This document shows, piece by piece, positions 11,820 through 25,763 of a stretch of DNA of 64,000 bases. The stretch lies in the NCBI GenBank assembly GCA_022747635.1, contig JAKTNV010000005.1, positions 36,194,336-36,258,335 of the forward strand. Reading direction: 5' to 3'. The notes under the pieces are model-generated. The model searched no databases. It was given only the letters and a program-made list of their open reading frames with translations, and was not told the DNA's origin. The translations under genes and the position numbers were made by a program. Position 1 is the first letter of the stretch. Each line of letters starts with the position of its first letter. Source of the stretch: Hetaerina americana (Eukaryota; Arthropoda; Insecta; Odonata; Calopterygidae).

Positions 11820-12640
11820 GATATAGTATGCCTCCTCACAGGGCAACTCCCTCCGCTCAGCTCTCTGCCGTATTTTCAACCTCCCTCGCATCGGCTTTTT
11901 ATTCACCGACGCACATCGAGAGCTTCTGCGGAGGCGAAACGAGGGGCGAGGGAGGAAAAACACTGGGATAGAGCAAGGTAGACGGCAGGAATCCTCTTAA
12001 GGAAAAAACAATTTCAACGGAAGCAATTTTTTTTAAATCAAAGATTTCCTGCCTTTTTATTTTTCATTTCTCTCCTCCATTTCTGCCGATTTCGAACCAA
12101 ACCGCTTGATCCGTAGCAGTCCGAGGGGAAAATGTCAACAAAAAATTTTCAAAACGGAGTAGGAAAAGTCACAAAAAAAATCGTATACATATGAAAATCT
12201 CTCTCGCAGGAAGTGGGTGGTTTCGGTGGAAGGGTGTTTTCGGTGGGGATGAAGAGAAGAGATAGGGACAAAGAGGGAGGAAGAGGGGAGAATGTGGTGC
12301 CGGGGGAATTGAGGGGGAGAGTCTTTATGGACCGTCCGGCGCTCGCCCTGAGCGGCGGAGGTCAAAAAGAGGATCAGAAGCCATCACAGGGGATGACCAA
12401 GGGACGTCGAGGGGATCGGTGCTTCAAAAGTCGCTCGCCAGAGGAATTAGAGTCGTCCGATTTGAGCGCCGCCCGCATCAACTAGCTTCCTCTTGCGGAA
12501 CCTCATATCAAATGCATGACGCTCCTTGCTTTACAGGTATGTGTGCTTTGAGCGGAGCGCGAGCCGGGAGCGGAGGGAGGGAAAAGAAACGGGAATGTGT
12601 ATACATATAGATATATATATTTATATACTGTCGTTTGATG
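11820..12640. other. GC-richer purine-biased island
   Basis: The plus strand turns strongly G/A-rich, most clearly at 12210-12330, within AT-rich surroundings. Opposing frames of 60-90 codons reflect composition. It could be a promoter-like CpG-rich region or exon of an unrecognised gene, but I see no domain or convincing splice-site pair. A short TA-rich tract at 12600-12630 closes it. Confidence 0.4.
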
Positions 12641-12644
12641 AATG

Positions 12645-13640
12645 AGAAAAAAGTCGAAAGATGACCCTCCTTTTTAGAATTTCACTTTATCAAAAGGAAG
12701 GGGTATTTTTTAAAAGGTTTTTCAAACCCACGTAATGTTTCGGAATGGTCAAAGCACAAGCGCTCAAAGATAAAAATCCCCTACCCGCAAGCAGAAGATG
12801 GCACTCCAGCATTCATAAATTTGGCTTAAACGGAGATCCGAACAAATGTTTTTTTTTGTGTAAAGAGAAAAGCAAATATTGACTCTTTCAAGAGTTTTCA
12901 AAGTAAGTACTGTGATTATATGTCCTCGGAAAATATAAGAATTTTTTTATTTTTTTGAGAATCTGCGAGTATAAATTCTTGAAATAATATCATATATGAA
13001 GATGCGCAGCTGAGGATCCGCAACTGTGTTCTACCGTTGCTTAGTGCCAAAGACTTATTGACGACGAAAGAGTTCTTCTACAGGACAGGCCAGTTAGTGA
13101 AATAAGTCGCTTTTCACTTGAGTATTAATCAAAAACCACTACTTATATCGCACGTTTTTCTGTTGTCGTAAGGTAACATTGGTTCCCTATTTTAAATAAT
13201 AACGTCTACATACTTCTGCATCTCGTAAGGCTAATACGTATTGGGAAATAATTACTCTCTAAATATAATCTCTCTTGCACTAATATATTCGGAAAAAATG
13301 CATAAACATACCGTGTAATGGCATGTAAGTACACCCAAACACTGATATTAATCAACTGACATTTATTGGCTAAAAATTTTTAATTGATTATGTAAAATTG
13401 GATTGCTAAGTTATAGAACAAATACGTTAAAATAATAATGTAGCTCGTATCAAAATTCCATTCGAAGATCAGCACTCTTAGGAGTGCACAATTAGATTTT
13501 TCAAACCCAAATCACTTAGTGATGACCCTGGCATCAGGATACATTTGTAAAGAAATTCAGATATATCGTGTTACTGGTAAAGTGTATGGTATGCGCAATC
13601 AGTAAGTCTTATTTATTCCATTAGAAATACAAAGTTCATA
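12645..13640. other. Intergenic DNA, no gene recognised
   Basis: AT-rich, without coding signal, repeats or RNA genes that I could identify. Confidence 0.55.
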
Positions 13641-13789
13641 ATGTTGAACGTAAAATGTCTTATTTTTGCGGAAAGTTCTCTTCTTGGTTCTAGAAGAATG
13701 TTTAATAATACAAAAGTTAATACTTTACTAAACTGCGGTAACGACCCACGTCACAAATCTCTCATCATCAAATGCAGCTCATTCACTCT

Positions 13790-14260
13790 ACTCTTTAAGG
13801 TCCATTCCTCGACCCTGACAGGCCATCCTATTTGGATAAAGCGCCTCACCACGACCACATCGACTGCAGGGATTTTGTCCCAAATCCTGCCCCCACCCTC
13901 TTTCTTCCGCTTCCCTTCCACGCCATTCCCCACCCTCACCCTCCAGTTTGCAGCCCCCACCACCCTCCCACGATCGAGGCACCAAAGCTCCCCGCATCCA
14001 TTTTCCTCTCCGCTCGTACAACGAGCGCCATTCTCACCCGCAAATCCGCCTTCCTCTCGCATGCACTCATTCGAGATCCATTTCACTCAAGTTCCTCCCT
14101 TTGACTATCGCTCTGCATCCTGCAACATCCTTCTCTTTCCTTCCCCCTCGTTACCTCACTTTCCCTCGTCTCTCTCTTTCAACTTCAACGAGCGAGTGCC
14201 CACACTAGAGTATCGTACCTTTCAGTCATCTCTTCAAGGCATCCATTTCTCTCGTTCCAA
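13790..14260. other. GC-richer pyrimidine-biased island
   Basis: The plus strand is C/T-rich. It contains most of a 271-codon open frame (13641-14456) rich in Ser, Pro, Phe and Leu, and overlapping frames are open on both strands. Codons made of C and T contain no stop, so the openness follows from composition; I do not call a gene. Confidence 0.45.
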
Positions 14261-14459
14261 TGACAGGACTATTTTCACTATGAAACCTTCTAACCTTCCA
14301 CCTTCACGCAGATTCTCTTTGTTTTCCATGTATTTAACAGTAATTACCTACTTGGAAGGTTCTTACGAAAGCCACACCCAACCCGAAGGTACTCACCAAA
14401 TAGTTTTCCTTGAGAACTGTGATTTCTTAGTCTTAATCCTTCCGCCTCTGTGTTGAAAA

Positions 14460-15230
14460 TTCACAGGTCTTTTATATTTACTAACAGGTAATGTAGTGAC
14501 CGCCAGGCAATTTGAGAGTTATTTGGTTTCAAACAAAACTGAAGTATGAGCACATGACTACTCCACTTCTTTAAGAAGAAAATAATCATCCATACAAGTA
14601 GTAGTAGGATAAACCAATTCGATTTAAGACTGAATTATAAGGGTCAGGAAAAAATGCCACCGATGAAGGAGAAGACGTGATACCTGTAGATCGTCAATTT
14701 TAAATTAATTATTTCTAGTGGCAACTCATTGCTATTGCCAGGATACTTAAACTAAGGTTTTTGCAGGAATCACTGGCAAAGAAAATTTCCTTTTCATTGT
14801 TAGTTTTGCTTTCGTATCAATAGCCTTAAAACATAAAGTCCAAACCAATGCGCATGTGCCAGTACCTACATAATTATATATTAATATAAAAATATTCTCC
14901 ATATACTCATACATTTGTTAATTGCCATGGCTTCACGACGATAAAACAGTTACTACCATTCCCTCAGCATATGAAATAGCAGAAATATTGTTGTTCCATG
15001 TACATTTGATAAACAATGCATATGTTATAATTACTCAGGGAAATTAAGGTTGAATTTCGAAAAAGATTAGATGACTCCATAAAAGGTTCACTGTAAATTA
15101 TAATGATTCAAAATTAATTATCCTGTTCTCATAAATATAAGTTTTATTGATACCTAGGCAAAAATAACGTAAATAAAAAGCTCCTTTGAAATTTCTGGGA
15201 TGATTATATTTTGGATACACATACCTTAAA
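14460..15230. other. AT-rich intergenic DNA, no gene recognised
   Basis: Nothing recognised on either strand. Confidence 0.55.
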
Positions 15231-15289
15231 GTCATGCTTGACCTAGTACATTTCAGGATGGCGTTTAAGCTAGGTCGAGCTAACTACCT

Positions 15290-16290
15290 ACAGACGTCAC
15301 ACAACGCAACTCTCCACTCATACCAATGTTTCTCCTCTTATAAGCCTCAGTTCTCCCTCCAAACCGAAACACCTAGCATTCAAGCCTTCAAACCTCTCAT
15401 TAGCCAAATTTCTTGGTTAAACAGTCGCCGGTGGCGGGAACAGCATCTTTACAATCCGTCTCCCTTGTGGCCGTCTCCCACACGGTCATCTCTGACTATC
15501 ACTCGACGGAATACGATTCCCCCTCCTACCTCTCCTCGCATAAAGTCACCCCTTCGCCCCTTCCCAACTCTTCGCACAATCACCCGCAAACCTCGAGGCA
15601 CTAAGGAAGTCCGGTCAGATCCCAAAACCCTATCTAATAATCCTTTTCGACTGCCTCCATTGCCACAGCGGATCTAATCCCCGCACCCTTCCCTCCCACC
15701 CCAACACCCAATCCACCACCCACCACGGAGATCCTGGCCGTCCCTCCTCCCGCGTCGTAACACACCGGCATTCAGCCCGGCTAGATCAACCTCCTCTCTC
15801 ACTCTCCCGAACATCCGCCTCTCCTATCCCACTTCCCTTATCCACACCCTTCTTTCCGAGAGCGGCCCCCAGCCTCCACTCTCAACTGATCACTCGATCT
15901 GCCCACCTCTCCCTCCTACACGTGGTCCCCACCGCCATCCGCCCACCTCCTCCCATCCCACAGAGCCTTCAGCTCTCCACACTCCTTGCCTCGAGGGAGG
16001 ACGTGATCGAGTTAACCCTCTCGAACCTCTGGCCAGAGCAAATACCACGGATCCGGCTGTGGAATCCCAAAACGAACTTGGGGGAGGGGAAAGGGATGGA
16101 AAAGCAGCGAGGAAAGGTGGGTGAGGCGGCGAGGGTGGTTTAGCAGAGGGGCTGATGAGAGATGGAGGAGGAAAGGAGTCAGCGAGTAATGAAGGGGTGG
16201 GGGGTGAAACGGGAAAGAGAGGGGAGAAAAGGAAATGAGGGAGTAAGATGACGAGGGTGGAATGGACATGGACAAGCAAGGGTTTCAAAG
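15290..16290. other. Island switching from pyrimidine- to purine-rich
   Basis: From about 15290 to 16050 the plus strand is C/T-rich, and from about 16070 to 16260 it is G/A-rich, so strand bias reverses within one island. Frames of 132 and 147 codons (minus 15890-16288, plus 15234-15677) are Pro/Ser-rich and lack domains. No promoter or splice signal stands out. Confidence 0.45.
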
Positions 16291-16294
16291 GATG

Positions 16295-19200
16295 TCCCTG
16301 TGGGTGAGATTTAATATCTTTTTGGGAGTACCATATGAAAGTGGATAAAAATGTGGATAATCCTGCAAGGGAAAGTATTCCATCTCTCTTAAGTAATCCA
16401 CAGGTTCCAGCTAACTTTCATAACATACAAATATCATTTTAGGGGTTATGAGGAAAAATCATTTAATATTTTGACCTTTAATTGAAAATTTTCGTTGCTT
16501 GCCGCAAAACTGATATAACATAAGGAAAATCTCCTATGCAAATTAACAGCTCTAACCAATAAGTATTGTTTTTCAGTACACTGGAGTCTGGTATTGATAC
16601 ATGGCTTTATAATATAGGTATTCTAACCTAGTCTTTACGAAAAGTAATTTAATGAGAAATCTAACTTCACGTTATTCTTGAGAGGAGACGCTTTTGTGTT
16701 GGGTGTCTTCGAGAGATAATTCTTCTATGCGTTCCTTCATTTTTAGCGAGCAATGCCCTCTGCCATCACCATTTCATAAGTTTTCCATTTCACAATTATA
16801 TCACACGTTCTAATAAAGTTCATTTCTTATCCAGGATTTGTCTTTACTTTATCTGCATTACTTTCCAGAAAGTTCACTTAAATCATTTTGTACCTTCTAT
16901 CCACTCCTATCCACTAAAAGCCCCTTTTAAAGAAACCGCAGTAAACAACAAAAAGGTTGATTTAATAGGTTAGTTTAGAGCCCCAAATCCACCTAACATC
17001 TGCTACCGCCAGAACGTTCTCCATGCCGATGCTCAAGCATTACTATACTATATCGCACCTACTCAACAAATACACACATAAACTGCAGCATTTTCTTTGC
17101 AGCCTTTAAGATCCTAATTTGATTTCATATTGAAGATAACAGAAATATATAGTATCCAAACTTGACCCTTTCTTCTATTATCTTTAATTTTATTAATGAC
17201 CCAATACCGTATATTATTTCTTTTGTAGACTGATAACGAGAAGGAACGATTTGTTTCGATAGGCATAGGTGATATAGAAATTTAAGATTAAATGGTACAT
17301 TGATTCAATATAAAAATAAAATTTATTTATGTTGAAGAGGAAATTAACCTGGGGAGGTTTTTTTATTGATTATTAGCAACGTTTTTGCTAAAAGACCAAA
17401 TCGCCAATCCATCCACAACGACAAGACATCAATAATAGCGTCAAATAGAGATTGATATCTCAAATTAACTCTCAAAAGAAATTCTCTTGCATAAAAATTA
17501 ATATTTTATCCATCCATCAATTATCAATTATGACCCTTTTCAGTTTTTTGTTTGTGCTATAAATGCTAAACGTCCTAAATGCAGGAGCCGCATTTACTAT
17601 TGGCAAAGTTGTACTTCCATAGTAAATTGTGTTCTTCTTTTTTAGGTTTCATAGAATTCATTACCTTCTTTATTATCATAATCTATTGGTCTTCCTGCTG
17701 CATTCTTTGAAAAATCGAATGAAACTTATGAATTAACGTCTACACCGTCATGATGCGCCGAAAACCATCGGCATGTGTGCGACAGGTTGCTCTACAATCC
17801 ACTTCATACCCTACAAACCGCCATGGGAACGCACGTAATCATTTATTATTATGTGAATTCGGGAGAATGAGATGCATTAAAAACCTCATGTTATATTGCA
17901 ATCAATTGGAGAAAAATATGAGACAATTAAAATTGCGAATCAAAAAGTTATACCACATTTAAATCACATTTTCGATTTGAAGATAATTAAGCATTCCTTT
18001 ATCAGAGTTGTCATTTCAAAGATCAGGTAGGTAATTAAAATGCACATAAACAATTACATTAACACAGGGTAAGCAAGTTTTCCTTTGATATCTGAATTAA
18101 AACATATACAATTCAAAGGAAAGCCTATGTCACAAGGCTATGGATAATACACTTACTTTATCTTCCTGACAGTAGCTAATTCACACAAAAAGACCTGATT
18201 AATTGTTTTTTATTGTTTTATCCTAGAACCAAAATAGATCCTCTTCCTTTCACACGGGTAAAAAGCAAGCTAAGGAGAGTTCTTTGAACCAGCTGGTAGT
18301 TATCACTTGAAATTTCGGTCAATGATCGTCAGTTTGCGAAATATCGTATTATGGTTTTTCCTGAACGCAATGCCATTGACTCGTACAACTAACTGCACCT
18401 AAACTCTGGGGAGAGGTGATAGTTTCAACAGAAGGTACTCGTTCGCGCAGATAAAAGAAATGTGTTAGGTATAACCTACTGTGATTGATCATTAAGTTAT
18501 CGAAATTGACTTAGTAGATCGATAATGAAAGCAAAGGAAAATAATCGTAGTCATTTTCCTTGAAAACAAGATATTTAATTGATAAATATGACATGATTTT
18601 TTTCAATATATAATGCTGATACTATAAGATAAAATTTCTCTAACGATTCTCGGAAAAAGGTACTCTTAAGAGAGATGTATCGGTCGAATTGAATGAATGA
18701 ATAACGTTATCATTGTTCTGTGGTAATTCATCAGAGCAAAGAAACAAAAACATTGCATTATTCTGAGCAGAATATTAAATTTACAATAAAGCTCATGAGG
18801 AAAGAAAAATGGTACAAAATCTACTCAACCCAATGAAAAACATTATAAATAAATTAAACCTCGTCATATAGTTGAAACATTTGAAATAACTAACATGGCA
18901 ATAAGTAGAAGAGATTGATGACCAAGACTATGGATACAGCTGCAAGACATATAGTATGTATAATATTTTACAGAGACCATTCATATATATAGAAATTGTT
19001 TAACACATTTACGTCACTAACTTAATGAAGACTTTAAAAGGATATGGTCACATATGTTGATAAGGATGTAAAACGTGAGATCCTGAGACGTATCCTCGAA
19101 ACTGGAAAACACTACCGTAAAAACTATGGCGTTGGTACTGGTATTGGTTGGTAAACAGTACTGGCGTTGTACTCAATATATCAACAAATATCTTCGCGCG

Positions 19201-21770
19201 GAAGAGAAGATGTTTCATTCAAAAATAATGACAGAAACCTGATGATCTAGTTCAAAGGATAGAAAAGGCAAAGTGAAAGCACGTTAAAAGGAGTCCTCAG
19301 AGTGGTAAAAGGCGAGTGTCTAGTAGTGTTAGAAGCGGGGAAAGAGGTAAGCAGCCTATATAGGGAATTTCGGATGCGAAAAGCAGAACTCAAAAGAAAA
19401 TAATTTGTGAGTGAAAGTATCATGTCGGTAATAGAGCTGGCTCAATAGGTAGCTACAAAAAAAGATATCTGATAAAAGAAAGATTAAAATACAAGGGATC
19501 AAGAGATGCAGGTGAGGAAGCCCCTCGACGAGAAGTGGTGAACACAACTTATGGGTTTCGCAGGTGCATTTCAATAGAACGAGACACATTATAAATCAGA
19601 GAGTTATGCTATTTAAACAGATCAGAAAAGAATAAGAGCCTCTGAAGCATGATTTTTGATACAAGTGATGAAGATCAGAGTGAAAGAAGGGCTTGATATT
19701 CCGGAGCTTGAAAATATGGTAAGAAGAGACAAAACTGGATACTTCACGGAAAAAAGTTTAAGTAGATACGCTTGATAAAATATTTCAAATATTTAAATGT
19801 AAGTTTTGGGTAGTTAATGCGCAACCGATATCAAATGGCAGCTGACACATATTTATATATATTTATGGGTTTAAATCTGAAAATAACCCAGTGGTTGTCT
19901 TTGAATCGGATTGCTCAGCATAAAAATAACAACAAGGTCAATTGAACATCAACAAGGCTAAACATCTAAGCCCTAGGTGGAAAAAAACCCAGCTATGGGG
20001 AAAATGAACCATCAACCTCTGTGTTTGTAGGCGCAGACGGTACCTCGCCGCCACCGGGGCCGTATAGCAATTTTCTAGAGCTGAATAACTTCAGGGAATG
20101 AATTTTTCCACAATTGAATTTTTTTAACGTTCAAAAATTCAAATGTACCACGTTTGCGATAGCAAAAAAAATATTCCTCAAACTAATTTAAAATACCTCA
20201 ACGTTTTTCAAGACTGAAAGATTTTATTACCGTACAGTAAATAAACCATTTTACGCATGAACTTATAGCGTGTTGCAGATATGGGAACAAAACATAAACA
20301 CGTGAGTTTGTAGAATAAAATTGTGCCGTTAATTGTCATAAAATCTTAGAAAATTCCACTGATTTGCAGCAACCGTGAAAAAAAAACACGAGCAGAGATT
20401 CCGCTCACTCCCGATTTTGGTACATCCTATTATCCGAATGTACGATCAATTGGACAATGTGAGGCATCCACCGGATAACAGGAAATCTAGACTGATGGGA
20501 CGGGATACATTGGATTTGATATGCTAAGACCCGGGCACCCGGATATTCAAGTCCATGAATCGCAAAGCGATTAGATGATCCAATATTATGTTCCAGGTAT
20601 ACGTGTTCAGGAATTCAGTTAACGAAGATTCACCCCTATCCGGTCTCGCTTTAATTGGCGCTTATCCGGGCTCGTTTTCGCCAGCGGTTGGTGCAAAAAA
20701 TAATTTGCCTTGTTCATGTTTTCTATGTTACGGGTTCTTATGGAAAACAATATTCGAGAAATTGAATGGAAACGGAGGAGAAGGGTTCTTCCTGCATTAT
20801 ACCAGTTTAGAATCCGGATAGGAAAAAACAAGAAGCGTATGCTCTTTGAAGCCTCGGCATCTGTCGTAAAATGAACCATTGATTACATTATTGCGATACA
20901 CTCAACGTCGATTTTGACTAAATTAAAAAAGAATCAAGTTCGTTAAGTGACATGATAACATAATATTTTTCACCACTTTTTCTTTCCCTCATCTTAAAAA
21001 AGAATACGAAAACATGATTCATATGTTTACAAACTATAAACGACAAATTGAATGTGAATACGGATAATTCAAACATTGTCCAGAGAAAAGATACGCTTCA
21101 TGTTCAGTTAGCGACTAATGGATTGAATTATAGAGGATAAGACATTGTACAATCATTTATAATTGTCTGCCTTATCTTTAGGAACCAATTCGAGTGTGAA
21201 TAAAAATTAAGAAATTAATGTCTTCACACGTGACACGAATCGTAGCCAAACGAAGAATTTTCCAAAATACGATGCAATATCCGATTATTTGTGATTATTT
21301 TCAAGTACACTCGAGTGGCGTCAACCTAGCTTCATTATGAAACTTCAAAGCCTAAGTCTCTATCCCATTATTTTTTCGACTTACAATAAAATAAAAGCAT
21401 AAAAATATTTTATGACAGCTTCAAAATGAGACACGGGTGACTTAACTTGTTCGCTCAAGCAACTGAACACAAATATCGGGGTAATAGATGGAACGGCCCT
21501 CTCGGAAAGTTCCGGATACCGGTTTTCGAGGAGAATGGATTTGAAGTGCCAAATCGGTTCGTATGTCGGATTCCGGAATCCTAAGATACTTAATGAATCC
21601 ACGGGCAAGACCCACGACGATGACGGCGAAGTAAAAAGGAATGGCCACTACCCAACACGATGGATTTCGTGTGATCACGAGAAAAATGCTGAAGGATCGA
21701 GGGAAAAGAATGTAAAAAATGGATTGAAGACGTTTATGAATAAAACACTGACGTGTGCGAGAGGATGAAC
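16295..21770. other. Long AT-rich stretch, no gene recognised
   Basis: About 5.5 kb holding only short frames (the longest about 86 codons) with no known family. The part around 19000-19800 is somewhat more purine-rich and may be an unrecognisably old element. No RNA gene, tandem array or terminal inverted repeat was identified. Confidence 0.5.
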
Positions 21771-21779
21771 AAAAAAGAA

Positions 21780-22720
21780 ATATGGGTGCGAAGAATAGGG
21801 GGAATAGTAAGTGGGGGAGCCGGAGGTGCACGAAACGGGTGAAGGGACCACCAAAGACGATGGGAGAGCACGAGGGAATGGTAAGAACCTCTCCTGCCTT
21901 TGGAGTCGAGGGTGGGCGACATATATTTCGGTGAAGGAGTCGGGAAGGGAAGAACATCCTGAAACGGGGCGACCAAAGAAAAAACAAAGCTATGGTAATA
22001 TTAAGAGGAGATGAACGGGGAGCGAGGGAGAGGGTGCGGGTCGCGCCACCCGCCGTGGGGAGGAGGGTACTGGGAAAAGGGGAGGGCGGGAGCATGCCGC
22101 GGGATGGGAATGGAGGCGAGGAAGTTGGGTTGAGGTGGGTGCACGTCCGTGGGCGTGTGTGTGTGTGTGATGGGGGGGAGGGGTTAGGAGAGGTGAGGCA
22201 CCAGGAAATGATGATAAGTTGGACAGCGGCCTCCTTTGAAAGCAAAGTCCTGGGCTCGTTTCTCATGCGGGCATGAGGGAGAGAAGAAAAAAGGGTGTGA
22301 GGGGAGGAGAGGGAGGACGGTGATGGCAAAAGGGCGAGCGGATGGGAACTGGTAAGGAGACGAAGAAAAAAAATGGGAAGCGGGAGAAAAGGAGGAGATA
22401 TAAGAGTGGGGAATATAGCATTTTGCGGCTGTGGATGGGTAAAAGAAATTTATAGGCGGGAGCGATGGAAGTGGCACCATCGGCGGCGAGCCGAAACACT
22501 AAAACAAAAGAAAATATGAAGTCGGGATGTGATGGAAGCTTTGGATGGGAGTGGTGTGTTGAGGGGATTTTTGTGAGGGGGAAGGAGGAGGGAACAAATG
22601 CCGTGACTCCTCGATAGTTTGAATTCCTGAAGGTGGAGGATGTAAGATGGTTGGCTTGCGGGGAGGAGATGCGGAGGTAGAGGACAAGGAAGGGGAGAAA
22701 AATGGATGTTGAGCAAACAT
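21780..22720. other. Strongly purine-rich island, G-run clusters
   Basis: The plus strand is nearly all G and A for most of 900 bp, with G-run clusters around 22050-22100 and 22165-22195 that could form G-quadruplex or triplex DNA. A 295-codon minus-strand frame (21442-22329) is the pyrimidine-strand artefact expected here: it is Ser/Pro/Phe/Leu-rich, and overlapping minus frames are open too. Confidence 0.5.
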
Positions 22721-22729
22721 CCTTCGGCT

Positions 22730-23635
22730 TGAAAAAGTTTGTTCAGATGCGAAAAGATGGACTGTTATAAAATCACAATAAGGTATCAGGAGCAATATTT
22801 TAAAGCAAAGACCAGCATTAAAAATAATTTGGTGGCAGGAAAAACTACAACTTTGACTGCAGACATTGTCATGTAAAGTGAAAAAAATATCCTAGGTTTT
22901 TATACCTAGTTTTCACAATATTAGTACAATTGTCCCTAATTGATGATAAGTAAATCATTTAATCGTTATTCTACTGAATTTTTGCATGCTGCATAACGTA
23001 GGGTATCATGAAGTATAGCTTCTCCTGTTGAGAATGCAGCTGAAAATAATCATATTTGTAGCACCCAAGTATAAAAACAGTTTAATTCCACCATTATTCA
23101 GAAATGCAGAAGAAGGTTTCCAACAACTCTCCAGGTATCCAGCGGCAGATGGGATCGCTCTTTGGAGCTCTCCTCGTCCAGATGCGAGGACAAACTAAGG
23201 CTAGATGGGACAAGGTATCATGAAAGAAGGCTAGAGAGGGAAATAATCGTACGACGCATTATGAACGAATACAAAGTGTCAAGCATAGGTTTACCGGAGC
23301 TCCCAAGGTCAGAGCAAAGACCGTTCTGGGAATAATAGTGTCAGATAGCCTAAATTTGCATGAGTATATTTATGCATGAATGTTTGTAATTGCATTATGT
23401 ATACGAGTTTGATATTTTTAGGCATGTTGATGACGTCGCCCAAAAAATCCTAATGAGAACCTAATTTCGTATCCGGAAAATACCTGGTGGTACTGTTTTT
23501 AAGTAATTATTAACAATAAATAACCGAGATACCTGAATAACATTTATTTTGCATATTAATTCATCATTATGTACATATTTGCAGTAAAAATTAACGTTGA
23601 TTAGCTTAGTTTCTGAAAGCCGTAGACAGAAGTTA
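22730..23635. other. Intergenic DNA with a possible LINE tail
   Basis: Mostly AT-rich. At about 23140-23330 one plus frame reads CEDKLRLDGTRYHERRLERE and ends FWE-stop, which faintly recalls the C-terminus of some LINE proteins; too weak to annotate. Confidence 0.4.
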
Positions 23636-23640
23636 CTCGT

Positions 23641-24170
23641 ATTATTGAGAAGATAGAGGCTCACAGTGAGAATAAGTTCCTTCAGTTGAAAAGTTACAGT
23701 ACCCGGGATATCCACGATGAAATGATGGCTGTTTATGGAAATCAAAACCCATCATATGACTCATTTTTGAGGTGGAAAAAGAATTTTTGAACTGGCCTCA
23801 TGTCCCTCACAGGCGACCCAAGAAGTGGAAGGCCATCACTCACGGACGATGCTGCCACAGAGAAGAAAGAAAATGGAACAAGATCCTACGTATTAGTCTT
23901 CTTGTCAGAAACACGGCACGAAATGCAATCGAAGCGACGTAGTTTTGAAATTTTTCCAAATCCACCCTATTCTTCCTATCTTTCCCAAAGCGACATTTTA
24001 CAATTCCCAGAAATTGAAAAACCATTGTGGGGTCGAAGATTTGACAACACAAGTTACGTAATTCAAGAGGTGTAACAATGGTTTTCGATGTAATATGCTA
24101 TGGCCTTCAAAGGTTAAGAAACGCTGCAAGAAATGTATAATTTTGAATGATGCCTATGCATGTCTTAAGA
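23641..24170 (+). mobile_element. Decayed mariner fossil (family C)
   Basis: A plus-strand translation across frameshifts gives SYSTRDIHDEMMAVYGNQNP and FLRWKKNF-stop-TGLMSLTGDP, then RSGRPSLTDDAA, the helix-turn-helix and linker of a mariner transposase. After a gap where the first catalytic aspartate should lie come LVRNTARNAIEA (normally HDNARPH), FEIFPNPPYSSYLSQSDI (normally HPPYSPDLxPSDY), LWGRRFDN and a tail resembling LxxRxxKCIxLNxxY. Two catalytic positions seen have changed (D to N, D to Y), and the central segment is largely missing. Terminal inverted repeats could not be recognised, so the boundaries are approximate. It differs from families A and B in this window. Confidence 0.75.
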
Positions 24171-24466
24171 ATGATACTCAGAAACTTAGTTTCTATCTTG
24201 AATATTTTTAGTAACAGTTAAAGGTTTACGATAATCCATCGAAGGTCCAGAAAAGAATGAAAGAAGGTTAGGTAATTGAAATTTAAAATTTTCCACCCGG
24301 AAGAAAAGGGAGGATAAGCAAAATTAGTTGATAAAATGCTACATGCAAGAGCCCACGGGTATATACAGCAAGGATGATTATGTAAAATCATAAAAAATAA
24401 AACAAAAGCTGCAAAAAATCAATAGGGACGATGAATGAGGAAAAGCTTAAAAAGTCATGGGTGGAC

Positions 24467-25763
24467 TACAGGGCAATACGTTTGATATCCCATCCAGCTA
24501 AGTTATTCTCAGGGTCATCAGCGAAAGGATAGGGAGTAGGGCAAATGATTACTTAGGAGATGATCAGTTTGGGTTTAGGAAGGGGAGAGATAATCGTGAT
24601 GCCATTGCAGTAATGAGATTATTAATCGAGAGGAATATAGAATACAACCACGAGGTATTTGCCTGTTTTGTAGTTTTCGAAATAGCATTTGATAGAGTGA
24701 ATTGGGAAAAACTAATGAGTATATTGCAGAAAATAGGAATAGATTGGAGGGAAAGGAGACTAATCCGCACCCTGTACATGTCTCAGACGGCACAGGTGCG
24801 AGTGGGGAACGGGGAGTCCGGATGGGCAGTGTTAGGAAGAGTTGTTAAGCAGGGTTGCCCATTATCACCGTTGCTGTTCAACCTGTATGCAGAGGAAATG
24901 ATTAAGGAGGCATGGGAAGAACTGGAGGTAGGAATGAAAGTGGGCGGGTAATTCGTAAAATCAGTTAGGTTTGCTGATGACCAAGCTTGTCAGTCAGCCA
25001 AGGGGTTGCAAGCATTGCTGAGTGAATTGGAAATTCAGTGCATACAGGTATGGGATGAGAATCAATATTAATAAAACAAAGGTTATGCGATTTTCTAGAA
25101 AGAAAAAGGCTAGGCTAGACATTAAAATAGGAGGAAAAAAACTAGAACAGGCAAAACAGTTTACGTATCTTGATAGTGTTTTGGACCAACACGGTCAAAG
25201 TAGTAGGGACGAAAGGAGAAGAATTGCGCTGGGCAACGAGGCTTTCACAAGGAGGAAGGAGTTGATGACGGGGACGTTGAGTAAGGATATTAAGAAAAGA
25301 CTCGTAAAAACTTTCATATGGAGCGTAGCTATGTACGTCGCGGAAACATGATCATTGAAGCAGGAGGATAGACGTAGACTGGAGACTTTTGAGATGTGGG
25401 TGTGGAGAAGAATGGAGAAGGTGAAATGGACAGAGAAGAAAACAAATGAAGAAGTACTCGGTATGGTAGTGGAAGAGAGGGGTTTGTTGGGAGAAATCCT
25501 ATGAAGGCAGGAAAAATGGATGAATGGAGTATTAATCGGTAGTGGGATTTTGAAGACTGTAATAAAGGGGAGAAAGTTAGGCAAACGACGAAAGGGAAGG
25601 AACAGGATTAGGATGATGGACGGGATGAAGGGAGGAAGGAAGTCCTCGGAGATAAAGAGGGACCTGATATAAAGTAGGTTGCTGGATGGTATTTTGTTTT
25701 GTTAGGAGCCATAAAATATTTATTTGGTAGTTGTGCCCATCCAAAAACCTACCTTAACCGGTA
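24467..25763 (+). mobile_element. RTE-type LINE, 5'-truncated copy (reverse transcriptase part)
   Basis: The copy begins within the reverse transcriptase at the segment that reads SLISHAA in copy 1, and continues through GFRKGRDNRDA, FACFVVFEIAFDRVNWEKL, VKQGCPLSPLLFNLYAEEMI, FADD at 24970-24981, FTYLDSVLDQHGQSSRD and LIERN-type blocks, to the tail ending CCTACCTTAACCGGTA. It is closely similar to copy 1 at the DNA level. FVDFEKAFD is changed to FVVFEIAFD, losing the first catalytic Asp of the reverse transcriptase. Frameshifts lie at about 24950-24990 and 25040, and a stop replaces Trp at about 25350. 5' truncation is the usual result of incomplete target-primed reverse transcription. Confidence 0.9.

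Noticed and set aside
13641..14456. 271-codon plus-strand open frame
   Set aside because: Same compositional cause; the C/T-rich core supplies the open length and no family is recognisable.
21442..22329. 295-codon minus-strand open frame
   Set aside because: It lies on the pyrimidine-rich strand of a biased island, where stop codons are rare. It is Ser/Pro/Phe/Leu-rich, overlapping frames are also open, and there is no domain.
23140..23330. Frame resembling the C-terminus of a LINE protein
   Set aside because: Only a weak Leu/Arg pattern and no second motif; kept as a note in the surrounding intergenic entry.
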